A stretch of DNA of 64,000 nt from contig VXAY01005670.1 of assembly GCA_013399855.1 (NCBI GenBank), forward strand, positions 208,667-272,666. The letters run 5' to 3'. The notes beneath the pieces are model-generated. The model had not been told where the DNA came from and made no database searches. It was given only the letters and a program-made list of their open reading frames with translations. Positions 37,301 to 51,277 of the stretch are shown piece by piece (the first letter of the stretch is position 1; every line of letters begins with the position of its first letter). A program made the position numbers and the translations under genes. This DNA is from Oxyruncus cristatus (taxonomy: Eukaryota > Chordata > Aves > Passeriformes > Cotingidae).

Positions 37301-38717
37301 GTGAGAAGCAAATCCCATAGAGGATGAGAAGATCTGTGCGTTGTTCCTGAGCCCAAACCAGAGCAGGGATGGTTATGGCTCCCGGCCTCATAATTCCATT
37401 GCCACACACTTCACTAATACGCAAACGCAGTGAAGGGTGGCCAAATATGCTCAGAGAAAATATCAGTGAGGAGATAAAAACAATCCTGAATTAGCTGCCA
37501 GCCCCAGACAGCCCTCGTCCGTCTGTTAGATGGAAAATATTCAGATGTTTGAAAGGCCATTACTGGCTTGGGAATAATTAATTAACTTAATTTCATGGTG
37601 TTGCCTTTCCCAATTTTTATCAAAATAAATATTGATTTATAAAGTTTTAAATAACTGAAAATGCTATTCTCTTTCATAACAGACTTTACTGTTAGTTTAG
37701 TTCTAATTTTGAGTAGTATTTAAACACCTTCATTACAAGCATTAAAAAGCAGTGGATAAATTTTTCCTGAAATGTATGCACCTATGCCACTTGCAGCCCT
37801 ACTGCAATACTGCTTCCCTTCAGTCTATGACAGGAGTGAAGAATCTGAACCTTTATTTGATCACTTGAACATACACTAGTTCTGCTGCAGTTTCTCAAAT
37901 ACTTAAAATGATATATATGTACACAAATCTTTCCCAGTTTAAAATCCTAAATAAAAATTAAATCAATAGAGCAATAGAAAGAAGAGAGTGAAGAACAGGA
38001 AGAAGCTTGAGTCTAAAACTGAGGATGAATCCCAGGATTTTGTAGACTGACCAGAGTAACAGAACATCTACTGACAGCAAAATCCTGGAAGTGATAAAAC
38101 TCTGATTTGCAGAGCAACAGAGCTGTTCTGAACTGGGTTATTAGAAATTAAACAATAGATCTTCTAAGAAACTCACAACAGTTGTGTTTGTTTTGCTCAG
38201 ACATATTGCCTCTGGTAGTCATTCTGATTAAGGATATGATGGTAAGTTGCTGTTACCATATATCAGGTTTTTGTCCTGGTGATTTTTTCCCCCCTTTTAA
38301 GTTCTTAGGAATTCCAAGAATTTTTCCTTCACTTTCTCTGTTTCTTGGGAGAACTACTGTTCTCTACTGTCTGGACTCAAAGGTCTTGAATAGTACCTTA
38401 TGGTACTAATTCTTGCAGCAGAAAAGATCATAAAATGAATCACTGAATGTTGTTGAAAGAGCAGAACTCAGAAGTGTACTGTTTTTCAAGAAGCACAGCA
38501 AGGTGTGAAACCAATCTTTAACAAAATAGAATTGCTAAAAGAAAATATTTTTGAAGAAATAGCATCTTCTTACAATGTCATCCAGAGTAACACTGGGTTG
38601 TGACAATGTTAGGACTGACTTCAGTGTTACAACTCTACTTTGTTAGCATTTTCATGGTTTTGAACAACAACAAAAAAAAAGGCAACAGGGTTCTATGACG
38701 CTGCTGAATTTAGTAAA
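31311..38717. other. 7.4 kb of unique DNA
   Basis: No repeat family or exon recognised. 36112-36468 and 37105-37310 are richer in G+C and hold open frames (118 and 90 codons, minus) without known domains. 37490-37640 has the look of a conserved noncoding element, with AATTAATTAA-type homeobox words, but that is impression only. Confidence 0.45.
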
Positions 38718-38789
38718 GTTAGTAGTATTGATTGTAAAAAAATTAGTAGTATTGGTTGTAAAAAAGTTAGTAGTATTGATTGTAAAACC
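38718..38789. repeat. 24-bp x3 minisatellite
   Basis: Three exact-length units starting at 38718, 38742 and 38766, pattern (G/A)TTAGTAGTATTG(A/G)TTGTAAAA. The first two end in AAAAAA, the third in AAAACC. High identity between units suggests a recent expansion. Confidence 0.92.
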
Positions 38790-41700
38790 TGATGCTAGGT
38801 GCTCACTGAACATTTTTCTGTAAGAATGAATTTAGTTATTGTCTTTCTGATAGCTATAAATGCAGTTCCATTTCGACATGATGGAGCCTCATCTTTACAA
38901 TATAACATTATAATGAAGAGTTTTAAAATGCTATCACAGCAGCAACTGTCAGAAAACTTGAGTACTGAAATGTCTTTGAGAAGAAGCATGAAAATATGGA
39001 TGGTGATTGTAAATTAGTTGGGCCAATGACTACACCATCAATCTAGTAGACTATAAAGATAGCTTAAAGCTATTTTAACTCTTTCAGTCTTTTCTGTGCC
39101 AAAGACAATGACACCAGATTTAAAGGAAGCCTTATTCTGATAATATGGGGAAAATTCAAAATTGTATGTTGGAGTTTTTCACCAGTGATAACAAGCTTCA
39201 AGTACTTTAAACATCTTAAACAGTTTTATTTTCTGAAATGCTCACTCGGTGTGTTGACTTCAGTTGGGACTAAGAGGAGTCATTATTTTTAATGACCACT
39301 GGTCATCTCTCTGGAATGAAGAGCTGTCTACTTCAAGTATTCACCAACTCAGGCACAGTGAGAAGCACGGTGTATTAATTTAGGTGAAGCAACTACAACC
39401 TGTGCTAACACACTCCATGTTAGAACAGTTATCCTCACTGGAAACTGTCTTGCACTGAGTAGGTGCAAAGAGAGTGATTTGCTTGCCAACTGAAAATTAG
39501 AGCAGGAAAACAGCCAGGTTTCCTAGGTACTGAGCTGATGGTGTGATATCTAGACCATCTTTCATTTTCCTTACAGAACAAAAGGCAGAGAACATATCTA
39601 AAAAGTGGAGAACATCCTTCAGCACACTCGCCACCCTCCTTTCATTTCACAGTTCAGCTGGGGATTGAGATGCATTTTGTGGTTTATGTGATGTGTGAAT
39701 CTTAGGCTGGTGTTCCAGATGAAATTTCACTTCCTTGTTGTACCATGCTGGAGCATCTCAGAGTTTGCCATTTAGTATTTTACCTTCCATGTCATAATGA
39801 CTGTTCTTGAAATGCATGCCTGACATTATCTACTGTTGTTATTTAGAGAGAGAAATAAAAATATAGAGTCGTTTAATAGAATGGACTTTGAGCATTACAA
39901 GTTTTGCTAACCCTGAAAAGCACATAAGACAAAATTTACGCCATTGGTACATTCAAACTTGTATATTTTGTGTATAGTTCAAACCTCTGAATCCCTTATA
40001 CAATACTTGTTTACAGCAGTTTCTGTATGATGATAAGCTAATTGTATTATCAGCAGGACCTATAACAATTATCTATGGTTTCTGTCTGTTGATTTCAATA
40101 AAACCGGAGTTGTTCATGTTGAGGTTCTACTGTTTTTTAGTTGTCAAAATATAACGCAATATTATTAAAAGAGTTGAAATTAATTATGCATCCTTTTAAA
40201 GCAAGCATTTACAGCAGTCAAATTTTAGTTTCCAGGCACAGTCTAAGAGTGCAATATTGAAGTAATAAATCTTCTTATAAATCTCTAAAGCTCTACTAGT
40301 TCTGGTTTTTAAATAACTGTCGCTAGCCTAAGAAATTACTGAGAACAAAGAAGTAAAGGAAAAAAATTTAAAAAAAATAAAATTCTCTTGACTTGCATTT
40401 TTTTTACCCACTTTTCAGCAAATGGCTTAAAATTTCTAGAAGAAAAAAAAGTTTATGGATGCATTCTCTTACATAATATGAATTCAGAAGTATCGCAATC
40501 TGGAAAAATATATAGGAATTCTCATTGCACTTCTGGGAAAACTATTCAGAGGACACTGCATTCAGCTGTAAATATCAGTATACAAGGAAAATCTCCACAA
40601 GATACAGAGAATTTACAGGGGAAAAAAAATCATACAAAAAAAGAAAATAATCAGGCAATATTTAATGAGACAATATCTAAAAAGTTGAGTAATAAATTAA
40701 AGCGGGAGTTCTGCTTTCCTTCCTCTCTTCTCTGGTTAATGATTGTCAAGGTCAGCTAAAAAGAATATTTTTGGAGAAAAACTGATTTGTTCTCTGCAAA
40801 TCAGAAGTGCAAAGTAGCATTTTGTAGGATGAATGATTAGATCAGGGCATTTGGGAAAAATAAGGCATGAGCCAAATTGTCAGTGTAAAGTTATTCATAA
40901 GATAATAATTTTCACATCTTTGTTGTTTAAAACTTTTGACATTTATCTCCCTATTGTTTTATCTAAACAATTCTGACGCAAGTGTGCTGCCTTGTTTACT
41001 AGGTTGTTAATTGGCAGATGGCTGCTCTTTATTCACTGATGTCCAAAGGTCTGAATGTCTTTAGGGCAGCAGCTGTCTTTCATACTGAGAATTTTCTGAT
41101 CTTTCTGTCTCTAATGTGATATTAGCAGTGGCCCACAAGCAACATTCTGTAGCCTGCAAGAGTGTAAGTGCACATAGAGCTATTATTAGCTAAGGCAGAG
41201 GTTTTATTTGTTTGCTAGTTCATATTTCTTTTTTTTTTTTTCCCTTCAGATTGTCCAGGCCAACCCTTTTACCCTTGTTTTTTCTCTTATCATGAGAAAA
41301 ACATCTTTTGAACATGATATATCTTTCATGTTTTCCAATTGCAGCCACAGCTATTTCCATGTTCATTCAATTTTCATCATTGGCTTGAACTAGGGGGGGA
41401 ACAAGCCTGCTTTTGCAGTCCAGATATTGCAAACTGATGTCACCAGCCTGTTACATCTGTGCTAGATTCTGCATCACTGTCAGTCCTTCTTTTACAGTGA
41501 ATGAGAAAGGTGTTGTGAAGTAATTCATCGTTCAAGTGACTACCAGGAGTATCTTGAAGTTCTAACTAGACTGGGATGGGACATACAATTTTATGTTGAA
41601 CTCCTCTTAATATTTCTCAAATATTTGCTAGTCTTGAGGAAACAGGAAATAGAATATTGAGAAAATGTTGTAAATAGGCTTCTACTTCTTTGCTGTTACC

Positions 41701-44432
41701 ATTTTATGTGACTAAGAGTAGCCCAGACACTTCAGTGTAAAGGATGAAATCCTGTAAGTGGGAGTTTTGTCACTAACTTGAGTTGAAACTGGAATTTGTT
41801 TGCAGTTGTGTCTCAAAATGTCAGTGCAGGAAATGAACTTGGAATGTGCTATTTATCTTAGAGAGATTAGAACGTCACCCTCTAGACACAGATCCACCAA
41901 AAATATGCAGTATCACACATCTCTCTCTTGTATGTCAATTCATTGATGCAAAACATAAGATATCTGATATATATATATATTACTCTATTTATCTAAAAAA
42001 TATATATTTTTGTTTTGGACTTCTGAGTAGTAGTGTGAAAATTTAATTCAGTCAAATTCCTTTTTTATTTTAATCAATTTAATATTAAAGCTTTCATATT
42101 CCAAAATTCTTTATATGAATTAAGTAAAGTGGTAAAAATAAGGCTTAATATTTCTATTTCTTATTTCCTTTTCTGTTCTGTTCACAACTAATGTCAAGAG
42201 CTTTGTGTGATGATTATAAAAAAAAGCTTGGGAGAAGATGGTAAGTCTTTGATTTGTAAACTAATTCAAAGCAGGCAGTTAACTGTGTGAAATTAATCTT
42301 GCAAATAAGAGACTAATCCTGATTTCATGACTCAAGTGGGAGTATAATGTAACTACTATCTATATTCTTTCTTGAATTGTAGGAGTATATTCATACTGAT
42401 TTGTAACAGCCAAAACCACAGTAACATATCAGTGTTCGGATTTTTGTATCAAAAATAACATTTAGAAATAACATTTTTATAAAACTAGAAGACATTCAGT
42501 TGAATGCATGAGAATGTAATGTTCTATAAATGTAAATTGAATATAAAAACTAAGTGATCAGTACTTAGCTACATCTTATACATTTTCTATGTAGCGAAAT
42601 TATGAAAATGTCATTTCACGTTCTGAGTTGTATCACTGACCACAAGAAAACTTCATTTCTTGAGCATAAACTAGGTATGTGTCAAAGATTACTATTTCAA
42701 GCAGAAAGGTGATCTATTCAGTGTAACACCCTATTCATGCAGGGATTTTAAGCTCGTTTGAGGAACATAAGCAAAGCAGCTGGGGTGGACTCAGTTCATG
42801 CAAAATAGCACTAGAAAGATGATGAGTCAGGATTGAATAAAGCAAAAGACCAAACTGAATAAACTAATTATGAAATAAGTACGAGACAGAATAACTCTAC
42901 ACAAAATAGCTTTTCTACCATTCAGTATTTCACTTTGGAGGATATTATGAATTATTTCAGGGTCTTCCATTGGTAAGCATGAAATAATATTGCAGATACG
43001 ATAGAAAGTAAAACTTAAAATTTTATATTTAACAATATAAATTGACAGTTTAATTGACAGCATAGTCAACAAGTCTCTGATTCAAAATAATTTTTCCCAT
43101 CAGTACATTCACTGCATCATGAATGCCATTCTTTCATTTACAGAACAGGATCTAAACACTAAAGACATCTAAATGTAGATGAAACCCAGCCGAGCAAATA
43201 TTTGATAATTATGCATTCATTTATACCTTTTACAACACTGGAATCTTTAACTCTGAAAGAATTTGTTTTCTCTTCTGTAGAACCTGCCACTCATAATGAA
43301 TACATAAAGCTTAATCCCCTTTAGGATACAGTCACCACTTACAACCTGGAATAAAATCCAACATAACATTTAAATGTCCTTAATACAGCCATTGAAGTGG
43401 TTACCCATACTTAGAAAATGACTGAATCAAGTTCTAGAACTGTTTGAACATGAGTCTACAATTCCTGGTTTTCATATTTTTTTTTCCATACGTAATTTAT
43501 ATACATAATGTGTCCCAATAACCACACTATTTGTTAACTGTTAATTCTATGAAAAGCAACTCTGTTAGATCTCGGTGGAACCAGCAACAAGAACCATTGG
43601 GCTTGAAGGCAATCAGCAGCCTGTATTCCTCACCTAATCTTTTAAACTCTCAGACTGGAAATGCTCTTCTAGGATAGGAGTGTAAAATTGCAATTTTAAG
43701 ATTAAGTTTGAGAACATTTTTGTTTCCAGAGAGCTGCTTGATAGTTTCTCAAATTCCCTGGCAAAGTGACTTCATTTCCCAGCTCAGAATTCAAATTCTA
43801 CTTGTGCATTTGGATGCTTGTTTGCTAGACATTTCAATGTGAAAAATTACAATGCTTACAGCCTTTTTCTGACTGTCTCTGACCCCATGTGTGAAATATG
43901 GAAAACAGGAACATGGAATAGGAATGTTGATGTCTTATGTGAACCACAGGAAAGCCAGATGTTTCCAAAGAATGTCATCATAATAAATTTATTCTTCAGT
44001 GGTTAGTGTGAGAACAGACATGAGAACACCAGATTATTGTGTAATGGATATACTGTTTGGAAATCACTGTTTTCTTTTTCCAATATTACTTCTGTATTTA
44101 ATTAAATATTTCTTAGGAAAAGATGTAATCTATAGTCTTATCTCTCAGGCATGGACTTGTGTGAATAGACTTCAGCAATTCCTCCTTTCACTCTTCCTCC
44201 ATCTTGAATTCCTTCCTACCTATCAGCCAAATTTCAGCAGTAGTGAACAATTTTCTTTGAAAGAAAATAGTTTATAGATTCTTTTTAATGTACATAGTTA
44301 AGAAATAGCAGGCAGAGGATGAATATTTTCATAAGGCTGAGTCTCCTTTAGATGTGTGTTTGTCACTAAATTATCAAATTTTTAAAAATTAGGGTGTTGC
44401 CGTGGAGTTCAGAATATGCTCTTATGATTCGT
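38790..44432. other. 5.6 kb of unique AT-rich DNA
   Basis: Nothing recognised apart from a short TA-rich run near 41965-41984 and A-rich tracts. The longest frame, 123 codons at 40388-40759 (plus), is Lys/Asn/Ser rich and has no known domain. Confidence 0.5.
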
Positions 44433-45187
44433 TGTGAGACACTGGATTATTATAGTAATTATTGGCTCAGACCAACTCAAGTGTGTCTGTACGGGGCAAG
44501 GGACAGGTCAAATTTCATGAAGGTGAAATGGTGCCCTGTTCCATAACCTCACATCCTTGAGAGCCTTGACAGAGTGCAGCTGTCAGTCACTGGCACACTG
44601 AGAGCACTGCCCCACACCCCCTGGAGACCCCGACCCAGACCCAGAGTGGCTGGTACGCTGGAAGCTCTGCCTGGAGGGGTGAGTTGGCCACAGGGGAGCA
44701 GAGCAGATAAAACCAAAGATGTGGTCTCCATGTTGTCAGTCCTGGTAGCTGGATCTGTGCTGGACCTAGAGTGGTAGCTATAATTCTCTCTTTCTCTCTC
44801 TCTCTCTTTCTTTCTCTCTCTCCATCTCTCTCTCTCTTTCTTTACTTCTTCTCCTAATCTCCTTTCTTGATATTTGGGTAACTTAAAACTGGATGGGTTG
44901 GCTTTTGTTAAGTTAACTAAGAGGTACTAAGTCAATACTCTGCAGAATGCTTTATTTTGGTTGAATGTTGCCCTTTAAGGTTTAGCCATGTTCCCTTGTT
45001 TTCTAAAGTTTGCCAGTAAAAAACATGTTATTTGACGTCCTGAGAAACGTGTCTAGCATCTTCTCCCGTGTTCTCTCCCAAGGTCTTATAAGATCTGGAG
45101 GCCTTTTTAATAAATTTTTTGGAGCCTTGTATGTTTTTAAAGTAAAACCCCTTTGATGAGCTCATAGGTCGAGCCTGGGGTCTTACA
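44433..45187 (+). mobile_element. solo LTR, second copy of the left-edge family
   Basis: Starts TGTGAGACACTGG and ends GGGGTCTTACA; the reverse complement of the end, TGTAAGACCCCAGG, pairs with the start at most positions. Inside are a GATAAAA TATA-like word at 44706-44712, a CT-rich tract expanded to a microsatellite, and AATAAA at 45109-45114. These follow the same order as the copy at 1-742, which lies on the other strand. Flanks TTCGT and CCTGT do not make a convincing target duplication. No primer-binding site or retroviral genes follow, so it is solo. About 755 bp. Confidence 0.75.
44782..44866. repeat. (CT)n-rich microsatellite
   Basis: CTCTCTTTCTCTCTCT-type pyrimidine tract of about 85 bases within the LTR. 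The sister copy has only a mixed CT-rich stretch here, so this is a local expansion. Confidence 0.92.
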
Positions 45188-48100
45188 CCTGTGGTAAGTA
45201 GTGTCTGAGAAAATCTAGGTAGAGAAGATCTCTTTTCTGAATCATAAATGTCTCTAGGTGCTGAGCTGTGCAGAATTCACAGGTTTTTCAATTCAGACTT
45301 TATATTCAAAACCTGAAATGCGTAGGAAATCAAAGCAGCAAGCATTCTGTATTTATGAAAAAGACCCTTTCATTTAAATGTCATTTAAATTCTTTTTCTT
45401 GGATTTTGTTCAGAAAGATTAACCTTGAGTATTATTAGGTTGGACTAGGATCTTTAAACTGTAAAGCAGTGAAAGTAAGTCATATCAAGAATATCTGAAG
45501 ACCTTAAAATAAATTATGTGTTAGCAGCTATACTAACCAGAAATCACATTTTCCATCTATCGATTTTTCAATTTAATTAAAAAAAAAGTATACTAAGAAA
45601 ACTAAGCAAAGAAAAAAATCAAATAGAAAACTCTAAAGTTATTAAGGAATTGATTTGAATAAGAGATAAGAAGGAAAAGGCCGCGAATGTGGCCTGATGG
45701 AGAGTTTCCAAATTAACATACACATCTTGACATGAAAAAAAGACAAATTATCGAAGCAACAGGACTTCCACTCCACTTCAGCTGTTGAAACCTAAGCGAC
45801 TGTTAATGGGAATCCACCTTAGAATGTTCTTTTAGGCATCCAAGAAATCACCCCTGTATCTACAGTTTGGGAATTTTAAAAAAACTGAAAAACACAGATT
45901 CTTTTCAATGGTATAGGTAGGTCTTTAGGTAGATTTATTTGCAACAAAGCCAGAAATGTGTTCCAAATCCCCATTTTCATCACTGCCCTTTAAAACATCT
46001 TACCACGATTTTCAGTTGTGAGTGGGAGATGCAATGGATATATTTAAGCATTTGTATTTGTTTTCATTCTACAATATGTCCCAAAACCTCACTCTCACAC
46101 TACACAACTGAATAGTCATGTAACTGTATTAGGAATTACCCTTTAAGTTTGCAAGAACTGCTGAATTTTGAAGTATAATATGTCAAATGCTGTATTTTAC
46201 ATGATGGTGCAACCACTTAGAGTCTCGTAAACATGTGCTTGAAATTTACAGAGAAATTTAGTTTTACATTTCCAGAGACCTACTCGTTTCCAATATTTCT
46301 TCTGTGAATCCAACAAAACCCAATTGCCACAGAAAGTGACCTTTAATAAATAGTTTCTAAACCTTTATAAATATTATGACTGTATTTCAAAATCAGGAGA
46401 TCAAATTTTTCCACATAATAAAGATTTTGATGGATGTATCTGAATTCTTTGAAGCTTTTCAAGAAGTTAAGAGTTAGGAGGTAAAACCTCTCTTTACTTA
46501 CAAGCCATTCTCTTTCTATGTGACTGCACCATCTCATCTTCCTACAGTGAATCCGTCTTTTAATGGCTAATAGTACTTCATGAATTTGTCATTAGATGTC
46601 AATTCAACAGCAACCAAATTTTAACACAACCACTACAAGTTTGTCATGATGCTTCAACTCTTTTTATTCCCTCACTTTCAAACATAGAAAACCCTAATTT
46701 CCACCCACACTCTTCTGTTAACTTGATGTTTTCATGAAATATGTTGGTGCATACCTAAGGATCTGTAGGATTTTCTGCACTGGGAAGGATTACAATGCAA
46801 GTTTATATTCCCCTTCTTAGGGTCACAGAGATGTCTTGACCATTTAAACTAAAAGGGAAGTAAATGGCAAAGTACAGCACTAGCCATCTTCTAAGTAAGT
46901 AAGTTGTTTTCCACCTCCCCATTTCATTCCACTATCTCTTGCACAATGAAACACTATGTTGTCATAATCTGGAATTGGAATTCTGTAAATAATAAATGAA
47001 TAAAAGGCTGTTGCCTTCCTTAAAAATCTCTTGAGTGGAAATATGTAACACACAAACACAAGCATGTAATTCTCACTAAATAAAAAAAAGTGGTCACACT
47101 GTTCCCTTTTGATCTTAAAATTCATTAATCAGTCTTTAATTTTCAAGTGGAGTACAGAGAGTCATGCACTGTGGGTCTTCCCCTTTTCTGCTGAGACAAT
47201 ACCACTCAGTATTTTCCCTTATAGGACCTTTTCTTTCAGATGGGTAATCAGTGAATCAAGAGTTTGGTATTTAAGCTAGCACTACCACATGAGGTAACAA
47301 AGTGTAATAATGCTTTTTAAAAAGAATTTATGTAGATTTTGTTTAGAAATTATAACCTTTGCTAAACTGTAGTGGTAACATAGTAATAATAATTATGTTC
47401 TTAATGATAATACTTCCCATGTTTTTGTGTTACAGCCCTTGAGCTTTAAATATCTGTTGATAAGAAGAGATCTTATTAGGAATCAAAATATATATTCAGT
47501 GTGTAAATACTCCATTAACAAATAGCTCATTAAGTTCCCCTGATTAAACGATGTTATGTAGGGCCCTAAAATCTCCTTGTAAGGGGAAAAATATATAACA
47601 AGAAGTAATTAATCTGAACTATCTTACAGATGCACCTTTGGATAAGATCCTTTAAATGTTGTTGATCAAGTCATCTACCGAATGTCCTTGGCCTTAGATG
47701 CAAATCTGTAATTACAGATTACAGCACAACTCACATCATGGAGATTGTCTCCACATTCTTTGTTGAAACAGAAAGACTTTACCTGGCAGAAACTTGTTAA
47801 AGTCGGTTTCACGTCATTTGGCCCAGAAGAGTTCGCTGACTCATGTGTTGGTATAAACTGACCTTCAGAGACATGCAGGTGATGAGTGTATTCCTGCAGT
47901 TTTCTGAGACAGCTCACAAAAACTTCCATGACTCACAGAAAACACACAGCAATAACAGTGTTCCCTTCTCCTCAGTTTTTAACCTTCAGCTTTTTCTTGC
48001 TTGTAATAGAAATGGCAATGTTACATGCCAAAAAGGCAGATAAATTAGCCAGTACTAGATCTACCTCAGCATCGAGAAAGCATGCTGGTTTATGAATGTT

Positions 48101-48754
48101 ATGAATCCATAGCTTAGCACAGCACTTTCTTATGCATCAGTCAAAATGTACGACTGCTGAACACAGGACAAACCACTAACATATCTCTGTCTTCAGCAGT
48201 GATCACGATTGATTTTTTATCCACAGTCTGCAGGACATAGCCCATGTAACATACCATGAATATCTACTTACTCATAAGATAGCCTAAGATAATTCACGTC
48301 AAAACAAAAATTTGTAAGTTTCAGAGTGACTTCCAATACATAGAGAACTCTACTTTGTAGTTACTCTCAATGACTTGCAATTGATATTTTGTCTAATTTT
48401 CCTGTTCCATTACTAAGAATTTGATATGGATATACAACCAGTGTAGCATCCTGAGGATAAACACATATTTGGAGGAGCATCACTCCAACAGGACATGTAC
48501 AGGAGATTTGTCTAACAAACCATCTTTGTACTTACCTTGTGCAGTTGTTCTAAGCAGGTTTTCATCACCTATTCAGTCTCTCTCCTGCACAGCTGTAGAT
48601 CATAGTAGTTTGATTAAAGTAACAACACCATGTTTCTCAGCTGCACAATACAACTTTTTTTTAGCTATATCAGTTATAGAGCACTATAGCACAAGTTTTT
48701 TATACCCTTTGGCTATGACTCCATATTTACTATCACCTCAAACTGTCTCTTTTA
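45188..48754. other. 3.6 kb of unique AT-rich DNA
   Basis: No repeat or exon recognised. Short frames only. Confidence 0.5.
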
Positions 48755-49220
48755 ATCATAGACTCACAGAATATCCTGCGTTGGAAGGGACCCACAAGGA
48801 TCATTGAGTCCAACTCCTGGCCCTGCACAGAGGGGAGTCACACCATGTGCCTGAGAATATCATTCAAATGCTCCTTTAACTCTGTCAGGCTTGGTGTGTG
48901 ACCACTTTCTTGGGGAGCCTGTTCCAGTGCCCAACCACCCTCTGGATGAAGAAACTCTCGCTAATATCCAGCCTAAACCTGCCCTGACACAGGTGCATGC
49001 CATTCTCTTGGTTTCTATCACTGGTCATGATAGAGAAGACATCAGTGCCTACCTCTCTTCTTCCCCTCACAAGGAGTTGTAGACTGCAATGGGATCTCCC
49101 CTCAGTCTCCTCTTCTCCAAGGTGAACAAGACAAGGGACCTCAGCCACTCCTCACATGGCTTCCCCTCAAGGTCCTTCAATATCTTTGTTGCCCACCTTA
49201 GGATGTTTTCTAAAAGTTTA
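48755..49220 (-). mobile_element. CR1 LINE 3' region, same subfamily as 18336
   Basis: Begins TCATAGACTCACAGAAT and carries CCCACAAGGATCATTGAGTC, CCAACTCCTGGCCCTGC, CACCATGTGCCTGAG and CCAGTGCCCAACCACCCTC, like the copy at 18.3 kb but longer. Minus-strand translation shows QGRFRLDISESFF and VVGHWNRLPKK, late reverse-transcriptase-region residues of CR1. 5'-truncated near 49220. Confidence 0.93.
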
Positions 49221-51277
49221 ATATCATTCTCATATTGTGGCAAAGACTAAATGAATTAAGGTTCTAATCTGAACCAAGAATCTGTATTTTAAGCAGACAT
49301 GCATGTTCAGAGGTGTATGTAATAAACATGCATGGAAACGGTGTCCAGGCCAGCTTATTATGGAAAAGGTGCAATTCAGGGGTAGAACCCTTACCATAAT
49401 CTATGACATCCACATAACAAACTCCTGTATCCTGGTGGTTCTGCACTACTACCTTTTCTCTAGCACTACTCTGTGATACAGGCTTCAACAAGGATCATGG
49501 TTTTTAGAAGTGAGCTGTTCCAAAGGACAACACTTAAATGTGATTGGCAACTACTGTCAACAAGCATTTCTGGTATTCATAACTGCCTCTTCTGAGTCAG
49601 AAAAAATAGTGGCATAATTATTCTGAATTAAAGGAATTTTTTTTCCTTCTAAATCCATTAAGTGACTTGCATATGGCTTTTGAGAGACTGACTATACAGT
49701 TGGAATGACACTGAGAAGAACATCTTCATTTCACCAACCATGTTGGAAAAGCTACCAATTAGGAACTATCACTCTATTAAACTATGCAAATAAAGTTGTG
49801 TGATCCAAATTTAACAAGCTTAGAATATGTTGTCCCTAACTGATAAACTCACTGAATTCTTCTGGAATCAGTCAGTTATCAACAAACTTGTAACTACGTA
49901 CAAATGAAAGACAGTAAATTTCTTTTGAAATCTACCTGTGGGTTCACATGGATATTTTATTTTTCTATTAAAAAAAAAAAGATTCTTCCTGAGATTTATT
50001 TCACCCAAACTATTACATTATTTTTATTTATGTCTTTTCTGTGAACAGCTGTGAACAGCTAAGAAAACACAAAATAAGGAATGAATATTAAAAGTTTTGC
50101 TTAAAATTCCACTTGCTTTATAAAAAAACCCAAACCCTTATCTTAAAGATCTGTCATCCAGCTAAACTATGACTGATGATTTACATCTAATTCATGCAGG
50201 AAAATGTCCAGCTTTATAAATATTTAAATCAAAGGAATAATTGTAAGAAATGCAGTAGGCATATTTCATCTCCTTAATGGGCAAAGTTTCGCTTTTGTAC
50301 TGGATCATAACATCTCATTAGACAGCAAAACAGACACAGTGTCTTCAGAATCTGTGAAATAGAACCTCTCCTTTTATGCACTGTGCATATCAAATTTTGA
50401 ATTTTGCATACTTTTTTTTAAAAATGTGATTTGCAATATTTCTGACTGGTATTGCAAAGATAGATGGTTTGTATCTACTGATGTTTTGATTGTAAATTAT
50501 TCTAAATATCTAAGTAAAGTAAATCAATTTAAGTCTTACAGGCACAGGCCACAAGATCTGTTCCAGGCTACAATGAGGTATTTGGACATGTTCACTCTTC
50601 TAATGGTTAAAACTTTCTTCTCAATTTCAGCATTAACACTCTTGAGTTACTGTTGGCTTGTTCCTAAACTAATATTATATTTTACTTTTAATAACTAATT
50701 TTTTACTCTTATGTTTAACCACATATATTATTTATTAAGAGTGATCAGCTTAGTAAGCTCTTTTAGGTGTCATGTTAAATTGAACAAGACAGGCTTTTTT
50801 GGTAATTTTTCTCCAGGTGGATTCTCTACTCGTATTGCAATTATAGTAGTTCTTCCATTTTTTCATTTACCTTTCTTAAACCATACAGGAAGAAAAAAAT
50901 TACAGGGTAGGAGGACAGTTGCTGACACAACCTTATTCTAAGTTTTAGGTTTTTGTTTATTTCGTCATCAACTTCCAGGTATTTAAAGAAATAAGATGAT
51001 GAATGTTTTGCCTTGCTCAAAAAAAATCTAAAAAGACATGTATATATACTTTCTGAATATTTCATTCCTACCAGATCAGCAAAGTAATGTACAGAATTCT
51101 GAGGAATTGCTTAGCTTGTCCTCCTAAGAGAGAGAAGATTAATTCTACCTCGCTTATGGTGGTAGATGTTGATTTAACCTTCCTTCAAAGATCTTAGATG
51201 AGCTCGACAAAGCCTTCCTGGGCACTGCCTTTCACTATTTTCACTCTTGCATTATAGAAAGTTTGTTTGCCTGTTCT
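49221..51277. other. 2 kb of unique AT-rich DNA
   Basis: No repeat or exon recognised. A small direct repeat (TGTGAACAGC twice) lies near 50040-50058. Confidence 0.5.

Noticed and set aside
38718..38789. Three repeats as a CRISPR array
   Set aside because: Units are contiguous with no spacers, and the genome is eukaryotic.
40388..40759. 123-codon frame as a gene
   Set aside because: Lys/Asn/Ser-rich composition as expected of AT-rich random sequence, no domain, no splice or promoter signals that fit.
1..45187. LTRs at 1-742 and 44433-45187 as one provirus
   Set aside because: They are on opposite strands, and no gag, pol or env sequence lies between them.
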